Part shown: one piece after another, positions 1 to 9,919 of the stretch
Position numbering within the stretch: position 1 is the first letter of the stretch
How the letters are laid out: each line of letters begins with the position of its first letter
DNA from: Temnopleurus reevesii
Lineage: Eukaryota; Echinodermata; Echinoidea; Temnopleuroida; Temnopleuridae
Length of the DNA: 28,814 bases
Assembly (NCBI GenBank): GCA_036244855.1
Contig: BQKZ01002268.1
Coordinates: 1 to 28,814, forward strand
Direction of reading: 5' to 3'
Made by a program: the position numbers and the translations under genes
The notes under the pieces: generated by a model
Told to the model about the DNA's origin: nothing
Databases searched by the model: none
The model's input: the letters and a program-made list of their open reading frames with translations, nothing else

Positions 1-110
1 TTGTGTACTTGTAGTGTCAATCTGGTGTAACATACGTCATAACTTTATTTTGAAGAACATCTCTTAATATTTGCCTGTGTAAACCTTCCCTTTAACACTA
101 GTATGGCTAA

Positions 111-275
111 GGGGGTGTTGTTCAAAATCAACTGCAACTTTGAAGATTGTAACGTGCATTTTCATTCGCGCGTGGTATGCGCATTTAACAATACGTGCAT
201 GAAACAATGTTCTTGATTGGCGCGTTCTGATCAACTGCAACTTGCGATCAATTGCAACTTTTGAGCAACACCCCC
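111..275. mobile_element. MITE, Harbinger/Tourist-like, copy 1
   Basis: The element is 165 bp, begins GGGGGTGTTG and ends CAACACCCCC, and is flanked by TAA on both sides (108-110 and 276-278). The right inverted end continues into GCAACTTGCGATCAATTGCA. The uninterrupted target ggctaagtcat is preserved in the duplicate at about 1858. The 3-bp TAA duplication and G-rich ends fit PIF/Harbinger-derived MITEs (inference). Confidence 0.85.
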
Positions 276-302
276 TAAGTCATACAATTCTTGTATGTGT
301 TA

Positions 303-479
303 CAGTGGAACCTCTTTAAAACGAGGTCCTTGGAACCATGAAAAGTACCTTCTTATATCAGGTTCCTCACTATATCAGGGTAAAAAAACAAAGAACTATA
401 AAGACCTGGGACCAATAAAATCACCTTGTTATAACAGGTATCTCGCTATTTCCGACCTCTTTATAACGAGGTTCCACTG
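303..479. mobile_element. MITE with TA target site, pogo/Tigger-like ends
   Basis: The element is 177 bp. The ends CAGTGGAACCTC at the left and its reverse complement GAGGTTCCACTG at the right extend as an inverted repeat of about 25 bp. TA dinucleotides flank it at 301-302 and 480-481. It is absent from the corresponding site of the duplicate near 1880. Ends starting CAGTGGAACCTC with a TA target are typical of Tc1/mariner-superfamily (pogo) non-autonomous elements (family knowledge). Confidence 0.85.
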
Positions 480-586
480 TATTAATCAACTGTTAAGATA
501 ATTTGTGACGTTATGCCATGAAGTTTCGAATCCTGACAAAAGGACAAATGAGGAAGGAAGAACTTAATGCAATGTGACTTGTCAAA

Positions 587-1141
587 GGCTAGTTCTGTGC
601 CAGGAAAAAAATCTATCTTTGAATAATCAAGCAAAACAATCAGATGAACTAATCAATAAAAGCTTGAAGCAAAGAGGACAAAAAAAATTATGAATAATTC
701 ACTGATATCACTCAAAAGTGATTTTACATGCAAATTGGCAACTTTTGGTTACATGATATGACATATGTCATGCGCTTTTCTGCAAATAATTTATTACATC
801 TTATTGGTTTAAAACCCTGCTCTTGTGACTCCTTAACCAAAAAAAGTTATAATTTTTCATACACTCAAGTGAAGGACCATTTATTGATTTAATCTTTTGG
901 ATATTTAAAAAATGGAGTCCTAAAAACAAGTTATCAGAATATAGAACTCGAAGCGCATGACATACATCATAACGCGTGACGAAAATTTGCCAATTTGCAT
1001 AAAAATCACTGTTCAGACATATTATTAAAATATTCATAACTCTCTTATCTATTGTCTGATGTATTTCAAACTTTTCTTGACATGTTCTTCTGATTTTTCT
1101 GCTTTTAATCAAAGCAAGAATTTTCTGGCCCAGAACCAGCC
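587..1141. repeat. Large imperfect inverted repeat inside copy A (foldback-like element)
   Basis: The left arm (about 587-778) and right arm (about 951-1141) are imperfect reverse complements. Matching stretches include GGCTAGTTCTGTGCCAG against GGCTGGTTCTGGGCCAG, GCAAATTGGCAA, and ATGTCATGCGCTT. The left arm contains the perfect palindrome ATGACATATGTCAT (758-771). The loop is about 170 nt. The equivalent arms exist in copy B (about 1965-2185 and 2365-2545). No coding capacity is seen. It is probably a non-autonomous foldback transposon remnant; the class is not determined. Confidence 0.6.
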
Positions 1142-1751
1142 TTTAAGTATCATGTACTGTGATTGTAAATGTGACATTTGAACCTTTGTATCAGAAAAGT
1201 GGTCTGACGTATGTAGTTTGAATGTAATTTTCTCATATAAACTTGATATTTTATTCAATTGTTTTTGTTACCTGATAGATTTTTGCTATCTATCAAGGCA
1301 ATTTGCTGATCTCAAGGACCCCATTATATTTAGTTTCCACATTTCATCTACTAAGGTTAGAGTGCACATACTTGCAGGGCATGAATTACAGTAATTCAAG
1401 GCTATCACAGCAATCCATAGGATGCCCTATCAATATGCAGGTTTACTGATAGATGCAAATTTTATGCATTTTCTCTTTGAAAAGGTTGTTCTTGACGACC
1501 ATAAATCTTGCCCGAGCCTTGCCTGACATAGCAATGAGTTGATGCCTTCATTTCATGGACATTGCCTGAGAAAGTTGACCCAACCCCCTGGAAATACCAT
1601 TATATACAAAATGTGTNTCTATCCTTTCCATTTCCAAAATTAAATCATATTGTAATTACATTTTTATTAATATTTTTCTTTTTCTATTTATTTTTGTTCC
1701 ATCATGGTCATTATTGTTGTTTCCCTGTTTTTTTTACACATTGTTTATTGT

Positions 1752-2971
1752 TTGTGTACTTGTAGTGTCAATCTGGTGTAACATACGTCATAACTTTATT
1801 TTGAAGAACATCTCTTAATATTTGCCTGTGTAAACCTTCCCTTTAAGACTAGTATGGCTAAGTCATACAATTCCTGTATATCTACTGTTAAGATAATTTG
1901 TGATGTTATGCCATAAAGTCTCTTATCAAATGAAAGGACAAATAAGGAAGGAAGAACTTAACACAATGTGACTAATAGAAGCTGGGTCTGTGCTAGAAAA
2001 ACATCTAGCTTTGATTAAAATTAAACCAATCTGATGAACAAATCAAAAAAAGTTTGAAGCAAAGAGGACAATACTAAGAAAGTTATGAATATCTCAACAA
2101 TATCACTCAAGTCAACAGTGATATTGCATGCAAATTGGCAACTATTGGTCCCTTGATATTATATATGTCATGCACTTTTTGCAAATAGTTCATTACATGT
2201 AAACCCTGCTTTTTCGACCCCTTAACTAAAAAATGTTTCCTTTTTTCGTCACCATGTACTCGGATGTAGGACTATTTATTGATCTAGCCTTTTGGATATT
2301 AAAAAAATAAATTCATGGTTAAAATGGATTCTTAAAAACAATAGTTACCATAAGATAGCAGTCAAGACGTACATGACATACGCCATAACACGTGACCAAA
2401 ATTTGCCAATTTGCATAACATAGTTGTATTATCAAATACTCATAACTTTCTTATCTATTGTACGATGTATTTCAAACTTTTCTTGACATGTTCTTCTGAT
2501 TTTTCTGCTTTTAATCAAAGCAAGAATTTTCTGGCTCAGAACCAGCCTTTAAATATCATGTAGTGTAATTGTAAATTTGAAATTGGAACCTAAGTTGTCT
2601 CAGAAAAGTGGGTAGTTTACAATGTGATTTTCCTAGTGACAGATCTTTTATTAGATTATTCTGGTAACCTGATAGATTTGTGCTATCTATCAAGGCAATT
2701 TTGATGATCTCAAGGACCTCAGTATACTTAGTTTCCACATTACTAGTCTGGAGTGTCCATACTTTCAGGGCATGAATTAATTCAAGGTCATCAGAGCAAT
2801 CCATAAAATGCCCATATCAAATGCCCATGTCAATAGGAAGGCTATTCTTAATGACCCGAAATCTTGCCCGAGCCTTGCCTGACATAGCAATGAGTTGATG
2901 CCTTCATTTCATAGACATTGCATGAGAAAGTTGACCCAACCCCCTGGAAATACCATTATATACAAAATGTG
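1752..2971. repeat. Direct duplication, copy B
   Basis: This is the second copy of the unit at 1-1616. It keeps the empty target sites of both MITEs (around 1858-1866 and around 1877-1882). It has small deletions relative to copy A, for example in the segment corresponding to 1425-1495. Positions 1617-1751 between the copies are AT-rich sequence with no counterpart inside the window. Confidence 0.9.
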
Positions 2972-3102
2972 TCCTGTAAGATAGATGACCTTGCCCTATG
3001 AATATTGACATTCAAACCCAGACCTTGTACGGAGAGGGCAGTAGTCAATAAAATGGATCTTTAATGAGCTAAACATTGAGGAAATGAATGTACAGCGACT
3101 AA

Positions 3103-3267
3103 AGGGGTGTTGTTCAAAATCAATTGCAACTTTGCGAATTGTAACACGCATTCCCATTTGCATACGGTATGTGCATTTAACAAGATGCGCATGAAACAAT
3201 GATTTTGATTGGCTTGTTCCGATCAACTGCAGCGTGCGATCAATTGCAACTTTTGAACACCCCCCCC
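3103..3267. mobile_element. MITE, Harbinger/Tourist-like, copy 2
   Basis: The element is 165 bp, in the same orientation and of the same family as 111-275, and is flanked by TAA at 3100-3102 and 3268-3270. The left end is AGGGGTGTTG and the right end is a run of seven C. Like copy 1, it lacks the short internal duplication found in copies 3 and 4. Confidence 0.85.
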
Positions 3268-3540
3268 TAAAGATGTTCTTTTAATTCTTGAGGGTGGTTT
3301 ATTATAGAACATGGCTAAACCATGGATTGGATTTTTTTAACACCGTAAATCCGTTTTAAAAATTGTTACACAGGTGCATTCATTGGATGAGTTCGTGTGT
3401 ACATTTGTGCTTATCCAACCTAGGGGTTTGTGCCAGATTTTACTTGAACTGTTTAAAACCATCTTTAAGAATCTTACCCAATGAGTTCAACATCTATGAC
3501 ACTGTATCACAGACCTCGAAATTGTTATGAATTTGGAGGA

Positions 3541-3577
3541 AAGAATATGATTTTGATAATTTCAAAATCATATTCTT
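3541..3577. repeat. Perfect 16-bp inverted repeat
   Basis: AAGAATATGATTTTGA (3541-3556) is followed after 5 nt by its exact reverse complement (3562-3577). It lies in an FBXO42 intron. Function unknown; it may be the core of a small palindromic element. Confidence 0.7.
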
Positions 3578-3608
3578 CTTGCAATTTATGATTTTCATGA
3601 TAATTATA

Positions 3609-3779
3609 CAGTCAAGCCTCGTTATAGCATGATCATTGGAACCAGATAAATTGCCTCTTTGTAATTAAACCTTGTTATATCAGGGTTAAAATACAATAGA
3701 ATAGAAAGAAATGGGACCAAGAAAATCACCTCGTTATAATGAGAGCTCATATCAGTGCTCTTTTAATGAGGTTGGACAG
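3609..3779. mobile_element. MITE of the CAGT..GAACCTC family in FBXO42 intron
   Basis: The element starts CAGTCAAGCCTCGTTATAG and ends in a degenerate inverted copy (CTTTTAATGAGGTTGGACAG). It is flanked by TA at 3607-3608 and 3780-3781. The internal motifs gttatatcagggttaaaa and gggaccaa..aaatcacctcgttataa are shared with 303-479. It lies 141 bp upstream of the FBXO42 exon at 3921. Confidence 0.7.
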
Positions 3780-3920
3780 TACCACACACTCCTACTTGGA
3801 GATTTTCTTTTTTCTCTCTTTTTGAGTCGAAAGATTTGGAGGTCTACCAAATCACCATAACTGATATTTTATTTTCATTTTATTATTTTTTTCTCTCTTT
3901 TTTGTTTTTACTTTGCTCAG

Positions 3921-5614
3921 GCTCCACTCGAGATCCTATCTGATGCTTGGCTCCTGGACATGAGTGGACCAAAGTGGAAATGGCAGGAGATGAGAGTTTG
4001 TAACGAAGAGTTTGCTGCTCCCCAAATCTGGCAGCACCCATCTTGCAAGGTGAGCAGAAACATAATACATTGGAACCAGCAAAATATCCTCTATAAAAAG
4101 AGAGAATAAAATGTTAAACAAGGAGATTAAGAAAGACTTTGATGAATTTTAGTGACAAAAATGTTTTAGCAGTTTTTTTACCAAAGTGATAAGAAGTTTT
4201 CAGTGATAGCCAATTTTCCACAAGAAAGTGACAGCTAATTTCAGTAACAAGAGAAAGTTAGTGATGGTCAATTTTAGTGAGAGAAAGCTTGAAAGTACAG
4301 AAAGTTTAACCTCAGACTTGAGTTGTAAATGGTAGGAAAGTTTGTAATGAAGAGTTTGCTGCTCCCCAGATCTGGCAACACCCATCTTGCAAGCTGAGCT
4401 CAAACCACAAGGTCTTTGGAACCAACAAAATAATATGATAGAAACAAAGAGTTGGGGCCATGAAAACAAACTTCTTATAGCGATAGCTTGTTATATCAGT
4501 GCTCTTTATAAAGAGGCTAAAGTGTAATGGAAGAATCTTAAAATAGGATTTCAGAGAAAGAAATACTCGAGTGATGACAATTTATTCGAGCATGTTGCAG
4601 CATTTGCAACATTAGTCGTAAGGTCGTAAAATTGAAAGTTTTATAGCTTGCCGGGTCTTTATAAGTTGGTCATATTTATCCTACACTTTTATCACAGTTA
4701 CTTATATACTGGAGCAAAGACCCCAAGATTTAATAGTAGTAGTTGTTCTTAAATCACATTTGTCTGAGGTTAACATCTTTCTTTCTGGGATTTTACAGGT
4801 TGGAGACACAGTACTCATCTACTCGACTCCTCGGCAGCATAAAACATCTGGAATGAATCGCAAGCGTAACCATGTGACCAACACACCTTCACCAAGCAGA
4901 CCTCACAGCAAACAGAGCCATACGAACGGTCGCGACCACACCTCACATCGAGGTCAGAACAATCTCCAGAGTCTGTTCCGTCGAGGAGACGGATCGGGCG
5001 GCTCTGGACGCGCCGCCGTGTCGGGAATCAAGGACAGTATGAATGGATGTGCCAACTGTGGCGGGACGAGTAGCGCGAGTGCTCCTCCGGCGGAAAACCC
5101 AACGAAGTTGAAATACCCGGGAGGTGCGCGACCGAAAGTGAAGATCATCAACGGACTGAAAGGACTCACAAAGAGCGTGACGTTGTTTGATGCAACATTA
5201 ACTGAGAGTACGTCTGACATGGCTTGTTTGACGTTGCTGAAGTGTAAATGTAGACCGGAAGCGCAGGCGAGTCCGTACCCCTGGCCCACGTCCGGCCCGG
5301 AGCCGAAGAAATCCACCTTGCAACTCTACGTCCTCGACATCAGCCAGGCCACCACCCAAGGCCAGGTGAGCTGGCTGCCGGTCCCAGAATCAACTCATCC
5401 AGATTTCCACGAAAGACCCATATCGGGAATCATCCCCTCCCAGCACGGCCCGCCTCCGCAATCGACCATCATGGCGTCGCTTACCGCGGCAAAAGGAGAA
5501 CTTGTAATGTTCGGGGGACTTGTTGAGAACCGAAGTCAAACCTTGTTACGAGGACGCGGCTCAAGTGCATCATGGGACTATAAAGCGGTCAATAAGATCT
5601 ATTTCTCGTTCTAG
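3921..5614 (+). CDS. FBXO42: F-box only protein 42 (F-box/Kelch), last two coding exons, 5' part outside window
   Basis: FBXO42 is a substrate receptor of SCF (SKP1-CUL1-F-box) ubiquitin ligases; in vertebrates it has an N-terminal F-box, a Kelch propeller and a long low-complexity tail (family knowledge). Two exons are visible. Exon 3921-4049 has acceptor ctttgctcag and donor aag|gtgagc, is 43 codons in phase 0, and encodes the propeller-end motif DAWLLDM followed by W-K-W-Q-E-M, NEE, AP and W-HP-C-K-VG. Exon 4799-5614 has acceptor ttttacag and 271 codons, with stop TAG at 5612. Its first part is a Ser/Pro/Lys/Arg-rich linker, including a Gly/Ser/Cys stretch. The last 100 residues hold the family C-terminal signature: LYVLDIS, then W-LPVP, then GELVMFGGL near residue 235 of the exon, ending in an aromatic KIYFSF tail. 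The F-box and most Kelch repeats must lie left of the window; no other exon was recognised in 1-3920. The gene converges on PUS3. Identification rests on remembered family sequence and is fairly secure. Confidence 0.85.
4148..4290. repeat. Degenerate short repeats in FBXO42 intron
   Basis: Variants of a phrase like ttttAGTGAtagccAATTT recur several times (around 4148, 4198, 4230, 4258 and 4274). It looks like a decayed minisatellite between the true exon and its partial duplicate. Confidence 0.45.
4327..4393 (+). pseudogene. Decayed partial copy of the FBXO42 exon 3921-4049
   Basis: Positions 4327-4393 repeat 3978-4049 almost exactly, including TTTGCTGCTCCCCA and CACCCATCTTGCAAG. Similarity continues about 50 bp into the following intron. 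The copy lacks the 5' half of the exon, has a 5-nt deletion that shifts frame, and its donor GT is CT (4394-4395). It cannot be spliced as a functional exon. It lies in the intron between the two real exons. Confidence 0.85.
4405..4524. mobile_element. Fragment of CAGTGGAACCTC-family MITE
   Basis: The right half shows gttatatcagtgctctttataaagaggctaaagtg followed by TA, resembling the right part of 3609-3779. The left end is lost in the decayed exon duplicate at 4327-4393. A similar left fragment follows the true exon at about 4062-4110. Confidence 0.45.
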
Positions 5615-5902
5615 CCATATCAAAACTTTTTGTGTTTGGCAGACCATCAGTGAGCTATGGTTTATTTGGTTCGGGACATATGACAAACACTTCTTATAAC
5701 CATGAAGCTGTCAATATGATTTCTCTCTCTGTCGGAACACAGAAACCATTTTGTTCTCGACGGACCGATAATGAGCAACGAAAATATTTATTACGACATC
5801 CTGTATCAAACACACTACAAACCACAAGGCAGTCAATGGGATGTTTATTGTACACTTATTTCTCTTCCGAGGCATCTATGTACAAAAACTTGTGTCTGAG
5901 AT

Positions 5903-5908
5903 ATTAAA
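5903..5908 (+). promoter_or_regulatory. Possible poly(A) signal ATTAAA for FBXO42
   Basis: ATTAAA lies 289 nt after the FBXO42 stop, with a GT-rich stretch (ttattattgtgtttgaggtgg) about 65 nt further on. No AATAAA was seen nearby. Tentative. Confidence 0.3.
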
Positions 5909-6115
5909 TTCTGGATATTTTAGGGGCCAAGTCATGTGTCAGACACATCTAGGGACCATAAGATCACTTATTATTGTGTTTGAGGTGGAACTGAAGACAT
6001 CTTTATACCAAGTCATGAGGCATACTCTTATTTGGACTACAGATGGATTTTCTCAAGATGACATCAATTATTGACTCAAAAAAGCCTAGGATTTATCTTG
6101 GATTTATGACATTAA

Positions 6116-6291
6116 GGGGGTGTTGCTCAAAATCAACTGCAGATCAACTGCAACTTTACAAATTGGAACGTGCATTTCCATTCGCGCGCGATATGCGCAT
6201 TTCACAAGACGCGTATGAAACAATGATTTTGATTGGCGCATTCCGATCAACTGCAACTTGCGATCAATTGCAACTTTTTAGCAACAACCCC
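6116..6291. mobile_element. MITE, Harbinger/Tourist-like, copy 3
   Basis: The element is 176 bp and flanked by TAA (6113-6115 and 6292-6294). After the left end it carries a duplicated ATCAACTGCA motif. It lies in the intergenic region about 500 bp downstream of the FBXO42 stop. Confidence 0.85.
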
Positions 6292-6610
6292 TAAGAATAA
6301 TAAGCTTGAAGACCACCTTGTGATGATTATGTTGTCTAAATATGTATTTTTTTTCTAGCAGTCAGTCTATATGTTCTTTAAAAAAAACATATTTTTACGA
6401 GTGTCAGCATTAAATCTTGTCAGCCGTGTACAGCATTGATGTTGTTGCATACATCTATAAAAAATATGTTTGTACACAAATTTCACATGTTTCATTTCAA
6501 GACACCATCTACATTTATGACTGGGATAAAATTGGCTAGATTTTTTAACCCAAAAGGCCCTTATGGCAATATACAGACATTTTTTAAAGGATTCTGTTGT
6601 TGAAATTTCT

Positions 6611-6750
6611 CATTGTTTCCCTCCCCCCTCCCTCTCCCTCTCTAAATTCTCTTTTTATCTTTCTCTCTTACTATTCTCTTTTTATTTCCTTTTCTCCCAT
6701 CTTTTTTTACCATCTCTCTTTGGGCCTTTCACTATCCTCATTCTATTTCC

Positions 6751-6794
<44 letters not shown>

Positions 6795-7060
6795 CTCCCT
6801 CTCATTTCCTGATCTCTCCTTTTGCTCTTTTTCACTCTCCTCTTTCTCTGTCCTTTTCTAATCGCTTTTTTTTTCCTTCTCTTTCTCTCTTTCTTTCACT
6901 ATCCTCATTCTATTTCCTTCTCTCTCTCTCTCTCTCTCTCTTTTCTTTCTCCCTCTCATTTCCTGATCTCTCCTTTTGCTCTTTTTCACTCTCCTCTTTC
7001 TCTTCCCTTCTCACCCATCTCACTCTCGCTTTATCTCGCACATGTACATCTCCTTGCACC
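6611..7060. repeat. Homopyrimidine tract with (TC)n microsatellites and an internal tandem duplication
   Basis: About 450 bp is almost entirely C/T on the + strand. (TC)n runs occur at 6754-6788 and about 6919-6940. A block starting CACTATCCTCATTCTATTTCC at 6730 recurs at 6897 (offset 167 bp) and continues through CCTGATCTCTCCTTTTGCTC in both units. Long open frames here (Ser/Leu/Phe-rich, and the Glu/Arg-rich frame opposite) are composition artefacts. Confidence 0.9.
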
Positions 7061-8165
7061 TTTTTTGTACCCCTACCATATCCATCAAATAGATGAACTT
7101 TATCTTTAGATGGTAACCACAAGAAAAGTATCATTACTTTTAATACTAGAATATTTTTAGATCAGTTTACCCAGATGATTACTTCACTCAATCAATAGTG
7201 TACGGACTGTCTATGAATACATGCAATTATACTTTCTATGTAAAATGAAGAGCTATTGCATATGCTTTCATGTACAGCCTAGAAAATTGCTACCATTAAT
7301 AACCATTCTGCATCTTCTTTGTACCCCTTCCATACCAATTAACTCATTGACTACTGGAACTAAATAATATATGCAAAGTCTATGGGAATTAAAGATTCTA
7401 GTAGTGAATGGATATACATGTACATCAATTCTGTGTTTCATCTTTCCATAGTGACCACAAGAATGTTATAATCACTTGTGATATTAGTAAGCATTCAGAA
7501 TACATACAGATCAGTGTACCCAGATTAGGACTAAAAGTGGATGTCATAAATCATCTATCTGCACCTTCTTCGTACCCCTTCCGTACCTATAAGGAGACAT
7601 AGATTTGAGGTTTCATCTTTCCATGGCGACCACAAGAGTATCATTACTTGTGATTTCTGTTACGCATTCAGAATATATTTAGAACAGGGCCTCGTAACAT
7701 AAAGCTTTGTGATTAATCGCTATTTGATTTTGCGATCAATTGCAAAATATAGTATATGATTTGCTATAGACTTGCGATTGATATCAATCGCTATCAGATT
7801 AGCAATTAATCGCAAACCTTTATGTTACGGGGCCCAGGTTTCATCTTTCCATGGTAACCACAATTAGGGATCCCTACACAAGAGTATTATAAGTATTGTG
7901 ATTTCTTATACACGTTCAGAAGATATTTAGATCAGTGTACGCAGATGAGGAGAAAACTCAATATTGTAGGAACTGTCTGTGGATACATACAATCAAATTT
8001 TATCACAGGCAAAGTTCATAGTTATTGTACGCACTTTCATGTAAAACCTAAAAAAAATGGATGCCATAAATAACCACTCTTTACTTCTTTGTACCTCTTC
8101 CATAGCTATCAAATAGACAAATTCCAGGATTTATGTTTAGATGTAACCACGAGAGTAGATCCATT
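7046..8165. repeat. Degenerate tandem array interrupted by a MITE
   Basis: Recurring phrases mark four or five partial units. GTACCCCTTCCATA-like sequence occurs at 7067, 7321, 7572 and 8091; CATGGTAACCACAAG-like at 7108, 7446, 7622, 7850 and 8144; TTTAGATCAGTGTACCCAGAT-like at 7156, 7505 and 7927. Spacing is irregular. The MITE at 7687-7835 splits one unit. Confidence 0.7.
7687..7835. mobile_element. MITE with GGGCC(T/C)CGTAACATAAAG ends
   Basis: The element is 149 bp. The left end GGGCCTCGTAACATAAAGCT and the right end, reverse-complemented, GGGCCCCGTAACATAAAGGT are inverted repeats continuing into GATTAATCGC. The centre repeats short TTGCGAT/ATCGC motifs. No clear target duplication was found. 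A second, diverged copy lies at 12570-12722. Confidence 0.8.
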
Positions 8166-8199
8166 GACTAAATTTAGCTATTTTTTTTATTTTGCTAAT

Positions 8200-9300
8200 T
8201 TTGTGCAATTTATCAGAAATACAGAGATAGTAAATTCGAGTATGATATAATATTTTCCCCTGCTGTACAATCATAGTAAGGTATCAATTCGATTTCAAAG
8301 TGTTTTTGCACAACTCATTCTTTCCTAGGCACTTTATTCATCTCTGAACATTACTTTTTAAATGTTTGTGGTTCTTTGTGTGATATACATAGACTGTACA
8401 TGTATGTGCACATGAAAGTATTACTAGACAAAAACAGAAAATGAAATCATAGCAGAGACAATTAATTGAATTAATTCAGTAAACTCTGCATAAGTTGAAC
8501 TTATATAATTGGAATATTTGCCTATGTTGATGTCATTTTAAAACAAACCATATAACACCTGTGTTAATTTTTTTTCTATGTCAAATTTCTCCCAAGCCAA
8601 ACAGCTTTTCTTTGCGGTATAAAGAGATTCCTCGTACATGTAGGAGAGAATAGCTGTATTCATAATAAAAATGGGCCTTGGTAGGTTTTTATTCCAGAGT
8701 TAAATTGTTAATCTGTTCTTTACAACACAATTTATCAAATTTAATTATCATGCACTTTGATATGAAATGTACATGCATATGGCTTTACATGTATATGACA
8801 GTATTGAGAAAACATATCTGGAGTCTATACATGTATGTATGAAATTCTCCACATATCAGTGCATTTATTGACAGAAAAAGTTTATTCTTACTCAGAAAAA
8901 AATATTTATGCAAAGAATTTAGCGCACAATTCTCTTTCTATATTTATAAATTAATTTTAAAATGTATCATTATTTTGCCAGATACAACAGCCATTTGATG
9001 AAAAGGAACATCCAACATCTGGTTCGTTGATATATTAAGAATGATATTCATAAAAACAAAAACAAGATGTATGTATATTGAAAAGAATATGTATACACCT
9101 GTCTTAAGAATTTAACCAGCACGTCCAGAGAAAAGTGAAGCTTAGATTGCAAGCTATTTTCAAGCACAAATACACGATGTTCAGAATATTATGTATATCA
9201 ATATTAAGAGATTTATTTATTTGCTTCCAACATACCAAAATGGGTTTTATACACGTACACTGTACTGTGTCATAAAGTCCATTAATTTTGTTACCTGTAC
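8200..9300. other. Intergenic, no gene recognised
   Basis: AT-rich sequence with scattered short tacatgta motifs. A phrase resembling a pogo-type end (CAGTAAACTCTGCATAAG at 8478) has no convincing partner. Confidence 0.5.
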
Positions 9301-9312
9301 TTCGCTAGGCTA

Positions 9313-9430
9313 ACAATGATAATGAACAGCTTTTATATAGCGCTTATCACCTCTTCATGAGAAGTCCCTAAGCGCTCTACAATTGCAACATTATTACCCT
9401 ATCTTTAGCAGTGCAGCTATTAGGAGCATA
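9313..9430 (-). mobile_element. SINE 3'-part fragment (minus orientation)
   Basis: It starts aatgataatgaacagctttt then TATATAGCGCTTAT, and later CATTATTACCCT and agcagtgcagctatta. This is the reverse complement of the tail half of the SINE at 20250-20550 (GCGCTATATAAATGGACC and ATTATTAT tail). Confidence 0.65.
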
Positions 9431-9670
9431 AGTTTCTAAGTAATCTTTAGTGCTCACAAATACTTTGTATGGATTCTAGCAGATACCATCTTACTTTATT
9501 TGACGAACAAAAATTTACTTGAGCACAACATGTACCTATAATCTTATCCAAAATCAGATATAGTATAATGAATGGAAGGTTATATCATGAAAGTCTTCTT
9601 TATTAAAGCAAAATCACGTGATGTCAGGGCCAAAGTAAAACGAAATACAAAGAGATATGACCAGCACATT

Positions 9671-9904
9671 GGGTGACTTCAAGTATGGTGTTCGGTGTTG
9701 GTGTTGAGAGAGCAAATTGGTCCGTAAACCGAGCTCACACGCCGCTGGTCATTTTACAGAAGTGATACAGAAACGACCGGAAATATGTCAGAATTTTGCG
9801 AGGTCTACCCCAAACACCGACAGACTTCAAGTTTGGTGTTAAGGCTGGTGTCGGTTTTGCTGCAACACCAACACCAGCGTTCAACACCGTACTTGAAGTC
9901 ACCC
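9671..9904. mobile_element. MITE with GGGTGACTTCAAGTA ends
   Basis: The element is 234 bp. The left end GGGTGACTTCAAGTATGGTG and right end (reverse complement GGGTGACTTCAAGTACGGTG) are near-perfect, followed by GTTGGTGTTG motifs. ATT flanks both sides (9668-9670 and 9905-9907), a plausible 3-bp target duplication. An internal copy of gacttcaagtttggtgtt suggests a nested end. Confidence 0.8.
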
Positions 9905-9919
9905 ATTGTCATATGAGCG

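Larger units (their letters stand above)
1..1616. repeat. Direct duplication, copy A
   Basis: Positions 1-1616 match 1752-2971 in the same orientation, from ttgtgtacttgtagtgtcaa at the left to atatacaaaatgtgt at the right. Blocks such as 1065-1130 are essentially identical to their counterparts, while other parts are diverged and indel-rich. Copy A may extend off the left edge. It contains two MITE insertions that copy B lacks. The only ambiguous base of the window (n at 1617) lies immediately after the last matching base. Confidence 0.9.

Noticed and set aside
1562..3226. Short open frames in the duplicated region
   Set aside because: No family signature, not conserved as frames between the two copies, and overlapping repeat sequence.
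4954..5316. 120-codon minus-strand frame opposite the FBXO42 last exon
   Set aside because: Shadow of the plus-strand exon, which has the splice acceptor, family motifs and continuity with the preceding exon.
6563..7134. Ser/Leu/Phe-rich open frames and an opposing Glu/Arg-rich frame
   Set aside because: They result from a homopyrimidine tract; all frames of the same strand stay open and show the same biased composition.
8478..8640. Possible pogo-type MITE starting CAGTAAACTCTGCATAAG
   Set aside because: No convincing inverted partner or paired TA flanks.
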